64,000 nt of DNA from Moanibacter sp964542645 (GTDB taxonomy: Bacteria; Verrucomicrobiota; Verrucomicrobiia; Opitutales; UBA2987), in the NCBI GenBank assembly GCA_964542645.1, contig CAZIUG010000015.1, positions 496,001 to 560,000 of the forward strand, in the 5' to 3' direction. A program made the translations under genes and the position numbers. Positions 1 through 8,433 of this stretch are shown piece by piece (the stretch's first letter is position 1; the number at the start of each line of letters is the position of its first letter). Below the pieces are notes generated by a model. The model did not search any database, had not been told where the DNA came from, and saw only the letters and a program-made list of their open reading frames with translations.

Positions 1-163
1 CCAATTCGTGCGCCTCAATACCCACCCTCTCAACGATGAAATTATTGTAGAGTGTAAACAGAATCCCAAAGAATCCACCCACCATGAGCACCGCGAATAA
101 GAGCAGGGTGAAATTCCTGTTCCAACCTGTTTTTTTCCCTAATTTGAGCTGCTCAAAGATCAT
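1..163 (-). CDS. MFS transporter, N-terminal fragment (cut by window edge)
   Basis: This is the 5' end of a minus-strand gene that runs off the left edge. The 54 visible codons start at ATG 163 and give a short basic cytosolic stretch (KLGKKTGWNRN) and then one hydrophobic helix (LLLFAVLMVGGFFGILFTL) ending in YNNFIVERVGI. That layout is typical of the first helix of major facilitator superfamily permeases. No good ribosome site precedes the ATG, and the frame stays open upstream (a GTG lies about 30 bases earlier), so the start is uncertain. It lies 127 bases downstream of the SDR gene on the same strand, so the two may be co-transcribed. The substrate cannot be told. Confidence 0.6.
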   Translation of the reverse strand, partial: MIFEQLKLGKKTGWNRNFTLLLFAVLMVGGFFGILFTLYNNFIVERVGIEAHEL

Positions 164-290
164 AAAGATCCAGGGAATTCCTGCTGAAGTACGCACATTT
201 GTCTGTCGTACAAGATATGACTTATAGCAGAATCTTTGATTGCTCTACTCCACAAAATTTGCAGTCAATCTCTGTCTTAGTGACGCCGAG

Positions 291-1043
291 TCACCCTCTC
301 CCGATATAGGGCATCTTGGTCGCCATTACAGTCATAAACTGTACATTCTCTTCAAGAGGAAGACTCGCCATGTACAAAACAGCCCGCGCCACGTTATCAA
401 CATTCATCTTCGGCTCATTCTCTTGGATCATTGTCTGCGGAGTACTCTTTTCCGATCGAACAGTCCTTTCCACAGCTGCGTTTCCAATATCAATTTGCCC
501 ACACGCTATATCATACTTTCGCCCATCGAGCGAAACAGCTTTGGTTAAACCTGTTATGGCATGTTTGGTAGCCGTATAGGGTGCGGAATTCTCTCGCGGA
601 ACATGAGCCGAAACGGAACCGTTGTTGATGATACGGCCACCACAAGGATTCTGATCCTTCATTATCTTGAAGGCTTCCTTGGTACAAAGAAATGCGCCGG
701 TCAGATTAGTGTCAACAACCGCTTTCCATTGCTCGGTAGTCAAGTCTTCAAAAAGAACCCCCGGAGCTCCAATCCCGGCGTTGTTAAACAGCAAATCAAG
801 CCGACCAAAAACTTCCTTTGTTTTGGTGAAGAGTGACTGTATCGACCTAGGATCCGTCACGTCTGTCGGAAAAACAACCGCTCGTTGTCCAGCAGACGCC
901 TCCGCTGCGGTCGATTCCAACAACTCGATCCGGCGTCCTGCTAACATAACCGAATAACCCTCCTCAAGGAGAGCTATTGATGTCCTTTTTCCGATCCCCG
1001 AACCTGCTCCTGTTACAACTGCTACCTTACTTACAATACTCAT
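291..1043 (-). CDS. short-chain dehydrogenase/reductase (SDR)
   Basis: A classical SDR of 250 residues, the usual length, predicted to be a cytosolic NAD(P)-dependent oxidoreductase of an alcohol or ketone. The cofactor-binding glycine motif TGAGSGIG is at residues 11-18, the NNAG motif at 87-90, the catalytic Ser at 143 and the Tyr-x3-Lys pair at Y156/K160. The catalytic Asn in DTNLTG is also kept, so the enzyme should be active. The C-terminal end (from about 215) is of the type seen in SDRs annotated as glucose or ribitol dehydrogenase-like, but the substrate cannot be fixed from sequence. The following gene on the same strand is a partial MFS permease, which could import the substrate (inference). 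Confidence 0.9.
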   Translation of the reverse strand: MSIVSKVAVVTGAGSGIGKRTSIALLEEGYSVMLAGRRIELLESTAAEASAGQRAVVFPTDVTDPRSIQSLFTKTKEVFGRLDLLFNNAGIGAPGVLFEDLTTEQWKAVVDTNLTGAFLCTKEAFKIMKDQNPCGGRIINNGSVSAHVPRENSAPYTATKHAITGLTKAVSLDGRKYDIACGQIDIGNAAVERTVRSEKSTPQTMIQENEPKMNVDNVARAVLYMASLPLEENVQFMTVMATKMPYIGRG

Positions 1044-1288
1044 CTCTGATACTTCTTTAAAAACTAAGGGTATAAAGAAAATTTCATTATTTTTCCCTGA
1101 AATTGGGAATTATTCTATCGACTACTCGAAAAGACAGTTAATTTAAATCCCAGAGGCAAGAGAGTTCCTGCTTCCTATTGTTTAACCAATCTCCAAATTA
1201 ATATCTGCCAGCTATTCAGATCTACAGGATACGGCACTAAAGATATATCGCCAGGCATAAATACCTGAAGCAATCACTACATTTTTTA

Positions 1289-1777
1289 CTAATGGTTCTT
1301 CAAGCTTTCATAGAATAAATCCAAAGCTGCGGTCGCAAAAGCCACCATATTGTCATATCGCTTTTTAGATTCTGTATTAACTAATATGCTAACCTCGCTC
1401 CTACCCGCGAGGCCGATTGCGGAATGCCCCGCTAAATCCCCATATCGATTCCCATCCGGACCGGCAGCCCCAGTTTCTCCGATTCCCCAGTCAGAACCTA
1501 AACTTTTCTTTGCAGCCCGACCTAAATCAATCGCATGCGCCTCCGTAGCCGGTCGATTGGCCGCCATATGCGCCTCTGAAATCCCCATCAGGATTCGCTT
1601 AGAATCGTGCGTGTAAACCACACCTCCTCCTTTGAAGTATGTGGAAGCACCGGGAACAGCCAAAAGCGCCGCCGAGATCAGTCCGCCAGATGAGGACTCC
1701 GCCACCGCAATTGTCTCTGATCGGGCCTTAAGAAGCTCACTGACCTTGAGGGCTAATGTGCTAATATCACATTCCAT
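1289..1777 (-). CDS. pncC: CinA C-terminal domain protein, nicotinamide-nucleotide amidohydrolase
   Basis: A stand-alone CinA C-terminal domain of about 162 residues, without the N-terminal MoCF-like domain of full CinA. Proteins of this type deamidate nicotinamide mononucleotide to nicotinate mononucleotide in pyridine nucleotide salvage. Visible hallmarks are AESSSGG near the N-terminus (family consensus AESxTGG), GGGVVYTHDSKR in the middle and GIGETGAAGPDG, the conserved T-G-x-A-G-P loop. The open frame extends 16 codons upstream to a TTG, but ATG 1777 places the start just before the domain as in homologues. The amidohydrolase assignment follows the family, since some members may have other roles. 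Confidence 0.85.
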   Translation of the reverse strand: MECDISTLALKVSELLKARSETIAVAESSSGGLISAALLAVPGASTYFKGGGVVYTHDSKRILMGISEAHMAANRPATEAHAIDLGRAAKKSLGSDWGIGETGAAGPDGNRYGDLAGHSAIGLAGRSEVSILVNTESKKRYDNMVAFATAALDLFYESLKNH

Positions 1778-1910
1778 GGTATTTCTAATTCGAAGTTGAA
1801 AAAAACTAAAATGACTGCTGAACAAAGCAAAGGAAGCTAAAGTTTAAGCCATTTATGTAAATTCGTTTTATTATAATTTTACCCATTTCAGGAACCGGCC
1901 CGAACAAGCA

Positions 1911-2450
1911 TCATTTCTCGAGAATAACCGCCTGTGGTCTCCAGGTCTCTGGATGTCCTTTGATTCCGTGACCCATGACCTCGATCCAAAATGGTATTAC
2001 TTTGATCAGAAGATAATCCTTGGGATATTGCGGCCAGAATTTTTTAAGATCCTCCTCCGCGAAGAAATTCTCCTTTTCTTTTGTCGAAAAATCATTGTGT
2101 AGGGTGGCTTGTCCCATCAGCGAAACATAGCTCGATGTCTCGTCATTATTAAAATATAGCGTGACTCTATTATTTGCCAGAATCTGATTTACCTTTCGTG
2201 TCGACGGACGAGTAGCGATCCAGATCGTCATTCCCTCCTTTGGAGCCGATCCACGTACTGTGCGTACCCGAGGGTGTCCTTCCTCGTCAATCGTAATTAG
2301 AGCGCAATTCGGATCCCCAGCGATGATCTCTTTCGCCGCCCTTAGAATGGTCGCCTCACTGGCTTCCTGAAACAGCTCCCCACTACATTCACAAGCCGCA
2401 ACTGTGAAGAAACAAATTAAAATAATCTTGATATCAGATCGATTGAACAT
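1911..2450 (-). CDS. exported lipoprotein with pyridoxamine 5'-phosphate oxidase-like flavin fold
   Basis: The 179-residue product starts with a short basic tip and a hydrophobic stretch ending in VAAC (Cys20), which fits a lipobox, so it is probably an anchored lipoprotein. The rest (about 30-165) has the split-barrel fold pattern of the PNPOx-like/general stress protein 26 group: ALITIDEEGHPRVRTVR, then IWIATRPSTRKVNQILAN, VTLYFNND and a strand at VSLMGQATL. These proteins usually bind FMN or F420. An exported member is unusual because most are cytosolic, so the predicted signal deserves checking. It is preceded by an AT-rich gap shared with the divergent enolase gene. Function is unknown beyond possible flavin-dependent reduction. 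Confidence 0.75.
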   Translation of the reverse strand: MFNRSDIKIILICFFTVAACECSGELFQEASEATILRAAKEIIAGDPNCALITIDEEGHPRVRTVRGSAPKEGMTIWIATRPSTRKVNQILANNRVTLYFNNDETSSYVSLMGQATLHNDFSTKEKENFFAEEDLKKFWPQYPKDYLLIKVIPFWIEVMGHGIKGHPETWRPQAVILEK

Positions 2451-2621
2451 AGGCCTATCCTCCGGTCATTCATTAACCATGTCGCAATACCAGACTCCTT
2501 TCAATGGTCAAACACTGGAAACCACGGAAATTGAATTAGTAGAACTAGTACGGAGCTAAGATTTCCAATCCCACTTGAGTTGGGGGGGTCGATTTTAAAA
2601 TCTAAAAGAATATTTTAAGAA

Positions 2622-3764
2622 ATGAAAATTATTGATGTAAAAACCTACCTCACCGGCCAGGCTTGGCCCGACAGAGAAGGAGTACGAAATTTCCTCTTTG
2701 TCCGAATTTACACTGATGAGGGAATCACCGGAATCGGGGAAGCTTCATCCCTTCCTGCAATAGAGGCGGAGATAAGAAACAAGGGAGCACTCATTATCGG
2801 TGAAGACCCGTTTCAGATTCAAAAATTGTGGAGTAAAATGTATCTTCAATCTCACTTTATGACTGGAATTGCCAGCGGCGGTGCGATCTCAGCAATCGAG
2901 ATGGCACTCTGGGACATCAAGGGGAAAGCTCTAGGACAACCAATCTGGAATCTTCTTGGAGGAAAAATGCGTGACAAAGTACGGGCCTATACTCATGCCG
3001 ATACTCCAGAACAGGCGAGAGCCTTTGTCGACCAGGGCTACACTGGCCTCAAGATGGGAGGGATCGAACAAGCAGTCCAACGAGTCAAGGACATGAGGGA
3101 AGAAGTCGGAGATGACATAGATATTATGGCCGATCTTCATGGCCCACCGTGGATGACCACTTCTGACGCTATCTCAGTCGGGAAAGCAATCGAGGATTAC
3201 GGCCTGCTCTTCTACGAAGAACCTGTGGCACCGGAAAACATTGAGGCCTTAGCCCGTATCCAAAATTCGGTCAACATTCCACTCGCTTCAGGAGAACGTC
3301 TGGCCTATATCTACGCAGCTCGTGAACTAATCGAGCGTGAGATTGTCGATATAATTCAGCCTGATGCCGGTCGTTTTGGTGGTCTTTCACAGATGATGAA
3401 ACTGGCTGCCATGGCCGAAGCACACTACATTCAAATGGCACCTCATGACGGTTCTCTCGGCCCTGTAGGGGAAATCGCCTCCATCCACCTCTGTGCGTCA
3501 ATACCGAATTTCCTCATTTGGGAACACCGGACGGGAGATGTCCCGCTTCGCTACGAGGTAATGCAACCACAACCAGAAGTTTTCGATAGTCATATTATCG
3601 TGCCAAACTTACCCGGACTTGGTGTCGATCTCATCGATGAAGTCATGTTGGCCAACCCTGGTGATTTCACTCCTGGAGGTCACGCTACTAACAAAAATTA
3701 CGAATACCGTTTTGTTTATCCCCAGCCACGACGTGCCAACTGGTTGAAGGGGAAAATCCAGTGA
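2622..3764 (+). CDS. mandelate racemase/muconate lactonizing enzyme family, galactonate dehydratase-like
   Basis: An enolase-superfamily enzyme of 380 residues (normal length). It should take a proton from the carbon next to a sugar-acid carboxylate and most likely dehydrate it. The capping domain covers about 1-115 and the barrel about 125-370. Visible catalytic groups are K144 in GLKMG, metal ligands D171 (MADLHG), the YEEP pair at 199-200 and E225 (SGER), and the D248/H275 dyad (QPDAG and APHDG). The H173 in DLHG and the HD motif place it nearer the galactonate/mannonate dehydratase group than mandelate racemase itself. It starts at ATG 2622 after an AT-rich leader. It has no obvious operon partner, and a second, different enolase paralogue lies at 46.5 kb. 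Confidence 0.88.
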   Translation: MKIIDVKTYLTGQAWPDREGVRNFLFVRIYTDEGITGIGEASSLPAIEAEIRNKGALIIGEDPFQIQKLWSKMYLQSHFMTGIASGGAISAIEMALWDIKGKALGQPIWNLLGGKMRDKVRAYTHADTPEQARAFVDQGYTGLKMGGIEQAVQRVKDMREEVGDDIDIMADLHGPPWMTTSDAISVGKAIEDYGLLFYEEPVAPENIEALARIQNSVNIPLASGERLAYIYAARELIEREIVDIIQPDAGRFGGLSQMMKLAAMAEAHYIQMAPHDGSLGPVGEIASIHLCASIPNFLIWEHRTGDVPLRYEVMQPQPEVFDSHIIVPNLPGLGVDLIDEVMLANPGDFTPGGHATNKNYEYRFVYPQPRRANWLKGKIQ

Positions 3765-3863
3765 TCGTCAAAGAATTTCCTTCTCTAGGAAGGTTTCCTT
3801 TGGGGAACCAGCTGGCTAACCGAAACAGCAGAAAATCACAGCCTCAATTTAGGAGTTAATTGA

Positions 3864-4532
3864 TTAAGACTTATAATCATTCCGGTTTTCAGTACCATCG
3901 AGCAGCTCTACTACGCGGTGGAGTATCTCATGGGCCACCCCGATTTTTCTCATCAGCGGCAGCGCTTCCTTTTTGCCCGATGGATACAAGATCGTGATGC
4001 GATTAGTATCAACACCGAAACCAGCATCTGAAGAGGAAACGTCATTTGCACAAATGAAGGACAAGCGTTTATGCTTCAGTTTGTCCCGAGCATTTTTCAG
4101 GATGTTCTCAGTCTCAGCAGCAAATCCAATCTTGATGAAAGTATCCGGTAATTCCAAAAGAAAGTCCGCATTTTTAACGAATTCCAACTTTAGATTTTCA
4201 CCGTCCTTCTTTATTTTATGAGTTCGCGGCTCAGCGATCCGATAATCAGCAACCGCGGCTGCCATCAGAAGTACATCCGCTGATTTGCAAGCCGAGAGAA
4301 CGGTCTTTCGCATTTCCATCGTTGTCTCGACTTCGCGTACCTGACCGTAACCTTCACACTTTGGAGGGAGCACAGTTGTAATCAACGTTACTTGTGCCCC
4401 ACGCTCGCAGGCAGCCTCTGCAAGAGCAAATCCCATCTTCCCCGAGGACCTGTTCCCAATAAATCGAACTGGATCAATTGGTTCTCGTGTCCCACCTGCC
4501 GTCACTACAATTTTCCGTCCTAATAGATCCAT
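3864..4532 (-). CDS. coaB: stand-alone phosphopantothenate--cysteine ligase (CoaB)
   Basis: The 222-residue protein covers only the CoaB half of the usual CoaBC fusion. It joins 4'-phosphopantothenate and cysteine with CTP in coenzyme A synthesis. Family marks are VVTAGGTREPIDPVRFIGN at the start, SSGKMG, the AAAVADY block, the HKIKKDG loop, GFAAETEN and CANDVS. No decarboxylase (CoaC) domain precedes it and none is next to it in the window. The start is ATG 4532, which has AAAAGG seven bases upstream; the longer TTG start at 4553 has no such site. Another CoA gene, coaE, is 26 kb away. The split arrangement is known in several phyla, so the gene is probably functional rather than truncated. 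Confidence 0.9.
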   Translation of the reverse strand: MDLLGRKIVVTAGGTREPIDPVRFIGNRSSGKMGFALAEAACERGAQVTLITTVLPPKCEGYGQVREVETTMEMRKTVLSACKSADVLLMAAAVADYRIAEPRTHKIKKDGENLKLEFVKNADFLLELPDTFIKIGFAAETENILKNARDKLKHKRLSFICANDVSSSDAGFGVDTNRITILYPSGKKEALPLMRKIGVAHEILHRVVELLDGTENRNDYKS

Positions 4533-4553
4533 TCTATTACCTTTTAGTCCCAA

Positions 4554-5079
4554 CTAACAGAACACCTTGGAAAACTACCATTTTATCGGCATCTAATCAT
4601 TACTTTTCAGCAGTGCGTCAATACACCTAAACAACCCTAATGCAGATAATGGCTTTCTCCCCCTCTCGGTTATAAATTAGACTACCCGACCCAAAGTAGT
4701 GAGGATGAAATGAATTTCAATCTACCGCAAGAACGTAGGACGCAAAGATCGGCGAAAACATTCGTCTTATAATAGTAATTGTACTGATTTTGACCAGTCA
4801 GAAAAATTTTACTCCTCTCAAAATCTGAGATAGAAACAGGTATTACCACAATGTCGTACAAATCCATAGTAGCCTTTTCCTTTAAGAAGTTATGCGGAAT
4901 TAAAAAGAGAGTGTGCCCTAAAACACGGAAAGATAGAAGTGGCCTAAATTCCGCACTAGGGAAATACTATCTAGCGGCAGAAATATTGCTTATTTCAGTT
5001 GTGGACCGAAAACGTTAATTGTCTGATGGTACCGGGTCCCCCTTTAGATCTAACCACATAATCAAAAAAAGAAAATCAT
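4554..5079. other. intergenic region, no gene seen
   Basis: This stretch of about 525 AT-rich bases lies between divergent coaB and the PhyH gene. A 61-codon open frame on the minus strand (4682-4867) lacks family features and has a composition typical of chance. It presumably holds the two promoters, but I could not identify convincing -35/-10 pairs. Confidence 0.5.
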
Positions 5080-5082
5080 TTG

Positions 5083-6105
5083 ATGAAAATTGGAAACTGG
5101 GAGTCAGCCGAATCTATGCCGATGTTATACCGGGAGCTTCGGGAATTAGGACTTGAAACAAATATTGCTGAATTGGAAGCTTTTGGCTTTACAGTCGTCC
5201 CACCCGAAAAAGTAGCTCCACCGGAATTTCTCGAAGCAGCGAAAAAGGCGCTTCTTCGAATCGTTTCCGATCGTTTCGGCTCGATTGAGCAATCAGGCAA
5301 CTTATGGAATGAAAGTAATGAGAATATCAGGTTTATCTTATGGGACGATCCTATATTCGAAAAGGTAGTTCTTCTCCCCGCTATTTTAGGATTGGCAGAG
5401 TACCTCATAGGTACAAATTGCACACTCAGCCTATTCGATGGGTGGATGGCCGGCCCTGGCAAACTTCATACCCAGGTTCATTGTGACTGGACTGATCCGA
5501 CCCGCCGGACGTTCCCTCCCGAATCGAATCATGTTAATACTAACTACCTTCTGACTGACTACTCCATAGAAAACGGGTGCCTCGGATTCGTCCCCGGTAG
5601 TCATAGGTGGCAAAGAGGACCATCTCCAGAAGAAGGTAAAGCCTGGGCGGACAAGCTTCATCCTGTCGAAGCGCCGGCCGGTTCCGCCCTTATCTTCGGG
5701 GATCATGTGTGGCACGGTTCATTTCCCAGAAAAGCCCCTGGACACCGGATGATGATCTTATCTGAATATTCCCGACCCCGACTCCAAATGCAGGAACCTT
5801 TCAGAGAGTCTGTTACTCAGGAGATTTTGGATCGAAACCCCATCCGCTTCAGTGGTCTCATGGATATCTATGGGATGTTCCCCTTCGGCAAAAACGACCG
5901 ACCCTTGGAAAGATCGGAACTTGGCCCAGCCGGTACTGGAGGGGCTTCAAGCGCGGATCGATACTGTAGCCTTTTTGACAATGAGCCAGCCGCCGGCCGT
6001 ACGTCCCTTAGACCCCACATCGAGTACTATAAGCACGACGGGTTAATGCGAAGGGAGCGAAATAGAAAATTTGAAGAGGCCAAAAAGGATTGGAAATTCC
6101 GTTAA
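5083..6105 (+). CDS. phytanoyl-CoA dioxygenase family protein
   Basis: A Fe(II)/2-oxoglutarate-dependent oxygenase of the PhyH family, 340 residues, presumably hydroxylating a small or lipid-like substrate in the cytosol. The iron-binding triad is visible: HCD at residues 133-135 and a distal His in the DHVWHGSF segment, followed by the Arg of SEYSRPR that holds 2-oxoglutarate. The ENGCLGFVPGSHRW segment between them is the usual PhyH core strand. The C-terminal 70 residues are Arg-rich and poorly conserved. TTG at 5080 directly precedes ATG 5083, and I chose the ATG. It is monocistronic. The substrate cannot be inferred; marine Verrucomicrobiota carry many PhyH paralogues. A second, distant one is at 40.7 kb. 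Confidence 0.85.
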   Translation: MKIGNWESAESMPMLYRELRELGLETNIAELEAFGFTVVPPEKVAPPEFLEAAKKALLRIVSDRFGSIEQSGNLWNESNENIRFILWDDPIFEKVVLLPAILGLAEYLIGTNCTLSLFDGWMAGPGKLHTQVHCDWTDPTRRTFPPESNHVNTNYLLTDYSIENGCLGFVPGSHRWQRGPSPEEGKAWADKLHPVEAPAGSALIFGDHVWHGSFPRKAPGHRMMILSEYSRPRLQMQEPFRESVTQEILDRNPIRFSGLMDIYGMFPFGKNDRPLERSELGPAGTGGASSADRYCSLFDNEPAAGRTSLRPHIEYYKHDGLMRRERNRKFEEAKKDWKFR

Positions 6106-6409
6106 CGATCAAGTACTGACGGACCATATACTTGGGCATATTTACGAAATCTGAAGAATAACTGAAACCTTCAGCTGAGATCCTCGCGCCTCGGTATCTC
6201 TCTTACAGTCCATGTTCTGCACCCCCGTCAAGGGAAGTTACTACCAGCAGCATTTTTTTGACCTTAGGTTGTCTTGCCCATTTTAATCAAAAGATCTTCC
6301 GACAACCTCTCCAATATTAAACCCCTTCTCTTGTTTTATTGTCACACCAAAGACTCAACTAAATTGAAATCCACAAGGACCCTTGAAGCGTAACCCTCCT
6401 CCGATCACT
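6106..6409. other. intergenic region between convergent genes, nothing seen
   Basis: About 300 bases separate the 3' ends of the PhyH and nucleoside hydrolase genes. I found no long hairpin followed by a T-run and no short gene with a credible start. A 69-codon plus-strand frame near the end overlaps the nucleoside hydrolase and is a shadow. Confidence 0.5.
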
Positions 6410-7345
6410 TTAACCTATCGCGTCGAAAAGCATGTCAAGAAACCCTTGCCTCGAGACTTTCGTGACAATTTCCACGTTAAGCGGTTTTCCCGGGACCTCC
6501 AAGTGATTTACAACAGTCTGTCCGCGAAACGCCTCGTCAGTTGCAATGTCCACACGACATACTTTCGACTCCTCCACAATATCGGGCTTTAAAGCCACTG
6601 CCATAGCAATCGGATCAGGCAGATTGAACCAATCCGTATTTAATCTTTTCTTCATCACATCGATCTTTGATGTCTGAATATCGGCACAAAATAGAGCCAA
6701 AGGCGTACCTACTGAACGAAGCCGTTCGTAGTCCTCCCTGCCAAAATACGCAAACTCGCCAGCAATCTCCCAACCCACCATCTTAAGCCGCATGCCTGAA
6801 TTGAATACGGCATTTGCCGCTTCTGGATCGACCCATATGTTAAACTCAGCCACCGAGGTAATGTTTCCAGGCCCCCTTCCGGTTCCTCCCATTATGACGC
6901 ATTCCACGACACGTTCGGCAATTTCTGGACACAGCCGTAACGCTGCGGCAATATTCGTTAGGGGCCCCAGGGTTACCAGAAATATCTCCCTTCCTCCTCT
7001 CATCAAGCGAGAACAGAGTTCGTTAACCGCATGTCCTTGATTAGGTTCTCGTCCTTTTAATGGCAACCCAATATCCCCCATCCCATCGGCCCCATGAACT
7101 TCTTGCGCAGTTTGAAGAGGCCGTAAAAACGGTTTCGAATGTCCTGCGTAAATCGGCGCCCGACACATGCACAGTTGTAGCGTATAAAGCGCATTCTGGA
7201 CTCCTTGTTCCAGAGGGACATTTCCCGCCACCACCGTGACAGCATCAATCTTTAAATCAGGATGTTTCGCGGCCATGACCAAGGCTACCGCATCATCTGA
7301 ACCCGTGTCTGTATCGATAATTACCGTTCTCATAGCATAAACCAT
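6410..7345 (-). CDS. inosine/uridine-preferring nucleoside hydrolase family protein
   Basis: A 311-residue nucleoside hydrolase, normal for the family, that splits the N-glycosidic bond of ribonucleosides to ribose and base. The calcium-binding signature is DTDTGSDDAVAL near the N-terminus (consensus DTDPGxDDA, with Thr instead of Pro). Also present are LVTLGPLTNIAAAL, the GGTGRGPGN loop, AEFNIWVDPEAA and a C-terminal DPIAMAVAL containing the fourth Ca-binding Asp. No signal peptide is seen, so it is cytosolic. Either ATG 7345 or ATG 7333 could start it; the later one lies just before the first strand. It probably serves nucleoside salvage. The specific base preference cannot be read from sequence. 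Confidence 0.9.
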   Translation of the reverse strand: MVYAMRTVIIDTDTGSDDAVALVMAAKHPDLKIDAVTVVAGNVPLEQGVQNALYTLQLCMCRAPIYAGHSKPFLRPLQTAQEVHGADGMGDIGLPLKGREPNQGHAVNELCSRLMRGGREIFLVTLGPLTNIAAALRLCPEIAERVVECVIMGGTGRGPGNITSVAEFNIWVDPEAANAVFNSGMRLKMVGWEIAGEFAYFGREDYERLRSVGTPLALFCADIQTSKIDVMKKRLNTDWFNLPDPIAMAVALKPDIVEESKVCRVDIATDEAFRGQTVVNHLEVPGKPLNVEIVTKVSRQGFLDMLFDAIG

Positions 7346-7446
7346 ACATACGAATTAGCTAATGACCAAAATATTGTGCCCCTAGGTCTGTTTATTTAAA
7401 CAAACTTTCTATTGCGGGAACCATACCGGCTGTCACCATTATCTAA

Positions 7447-8202
7447 ATGAAAATTCGCCCTTTATCTATTTTTCCCTCTATCGTTGCTACATTCCTTGCT
7501 TTTAATTCAGCGATACAGGGAGCTCTGGCTCCTGTCCATATAATGCAACCCGACTATCCGGATGAGCTGATAAGTAAAGGGTTCGAGGGGGATGCGACAT
7601 TAAAAGTCACTGTGACTACTGAGGGAACGGTGGGGAAATGCGAAGTCATATTTAGCGATCATGAACTATTGGGCATAGCGGCCAAAGAAGCAGTTCAGCA
7701 ATGGATCTTTACCCCTCACGAAGTGGGTGGGCAGCCTGTGGAAAAAGAAGTTCAGATTCCATTTAAATTTCGTCTATCGGAACAGCAAAGGGCCGCTCTC
7801 AAATTGAAGAAGCTTAACGCACTTTTTGGAAGAGAAGTTTTCAAACCTCTAGATCCAAGTATCGAGATTATTGTTGCCGAAGATCTATCAGAGAATCCGC
7901 GTCCTACTATACCCATTATTCCCATCTATCCCCAGGAACTGAGAGGCAGCGGGAAAAAGGGTAAAGTGGTGTTGAAGTTCTACCTGGATGGAGAAGGTAA
8001 AGTAATCAACCCTTCAGTCCTCAGTTCGAGCGATCCTGCTTTCGAACCCAATGCGCTTGCTTCACTTATCAGAGGCGAATATGAACAACAAAGATGGGGA
8101 GAACAACCGATCTATGTTGAAATGCAGTGTTCCGTAGAATTTCTCGAACCGGCAAAAGAAGAGCTCAAGATTGAGGCCGAGAAAGAAGAGAACAGTAAAT
8201 GA
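7447..8202 (+). CDS. exported protein with two TonB C-terminal domains
   Basis: This 251-residue protein has a hydrophobic leader (about residues 8-26, ending near QGALA) and two repeats of the TonB C-terminal fold. The first is at about 34-115 (PDYPDELISKGFEG ... VQQWIFTPHEVGGQPV), the second at about 150-235 (PIYPQELRGSGKKG ... YEQQRWGEQPIYVEM). Each repeat has the family pattern of Y-P, a G-x-V strand, a G-V/G-x-V turn and a helix before the final strand. Canonical TonB has one such domain, a Pro-rich spacer and a membrane anchor; here no spacer is seen. It is therefore likely to be a periplasmic or lightly anchored relative, not a working energy transducer. A Lys/Glu-rich tail ends the protein. 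No ExbB/ExbD genes are nearby. Confidence 0.78.
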   Translation: MKIRPLSIFPSIVATFLAFNSAIQGALAPVHIMQPDYPDELISKGFEGDATLKVTVTTEGTVGKCEVIFSDHELLGIAAKEAVQQWIFTPHEVGGQPVEKEVQIPFKFRLSEQQRAALKLKKLNALFGREVFKPLDPSIEIIVAEDLSENPRPTIPIIPIYPQELRGSGKKGKVVLKFYLDGEGKVINPSVLSSSDPAFEPNALASLIRGEYEQQRWGEQPIYVEMQCSVEFLEPAKEELKIEAEKEENSK

Positions 8203-8433
8203 TAAATGATGATGGAGCCATACTTAGGTACTGTCCGACCTTCTAGTTACTATCTATATTTTTCTGTTTCCCACCCATTGATGACTTCTCTCCCGATCGA
8301 CTTCAATTAACACCTAGAAGATTACGTTAATAATGATAAAAGCGATGATCCAAAAACAACATACGGGTTTTGTTGTGCACAACGGCCAATTTGTATCATT
8401 AAATGGATAAACACCCTATTACTTGATTGAGAT

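Noticed and set aside
4682..4867. 61-codon minus-strand frame in an intergenic region
   Set aside because: No motif, no ribosome site, AT-rich composition typical of chance.
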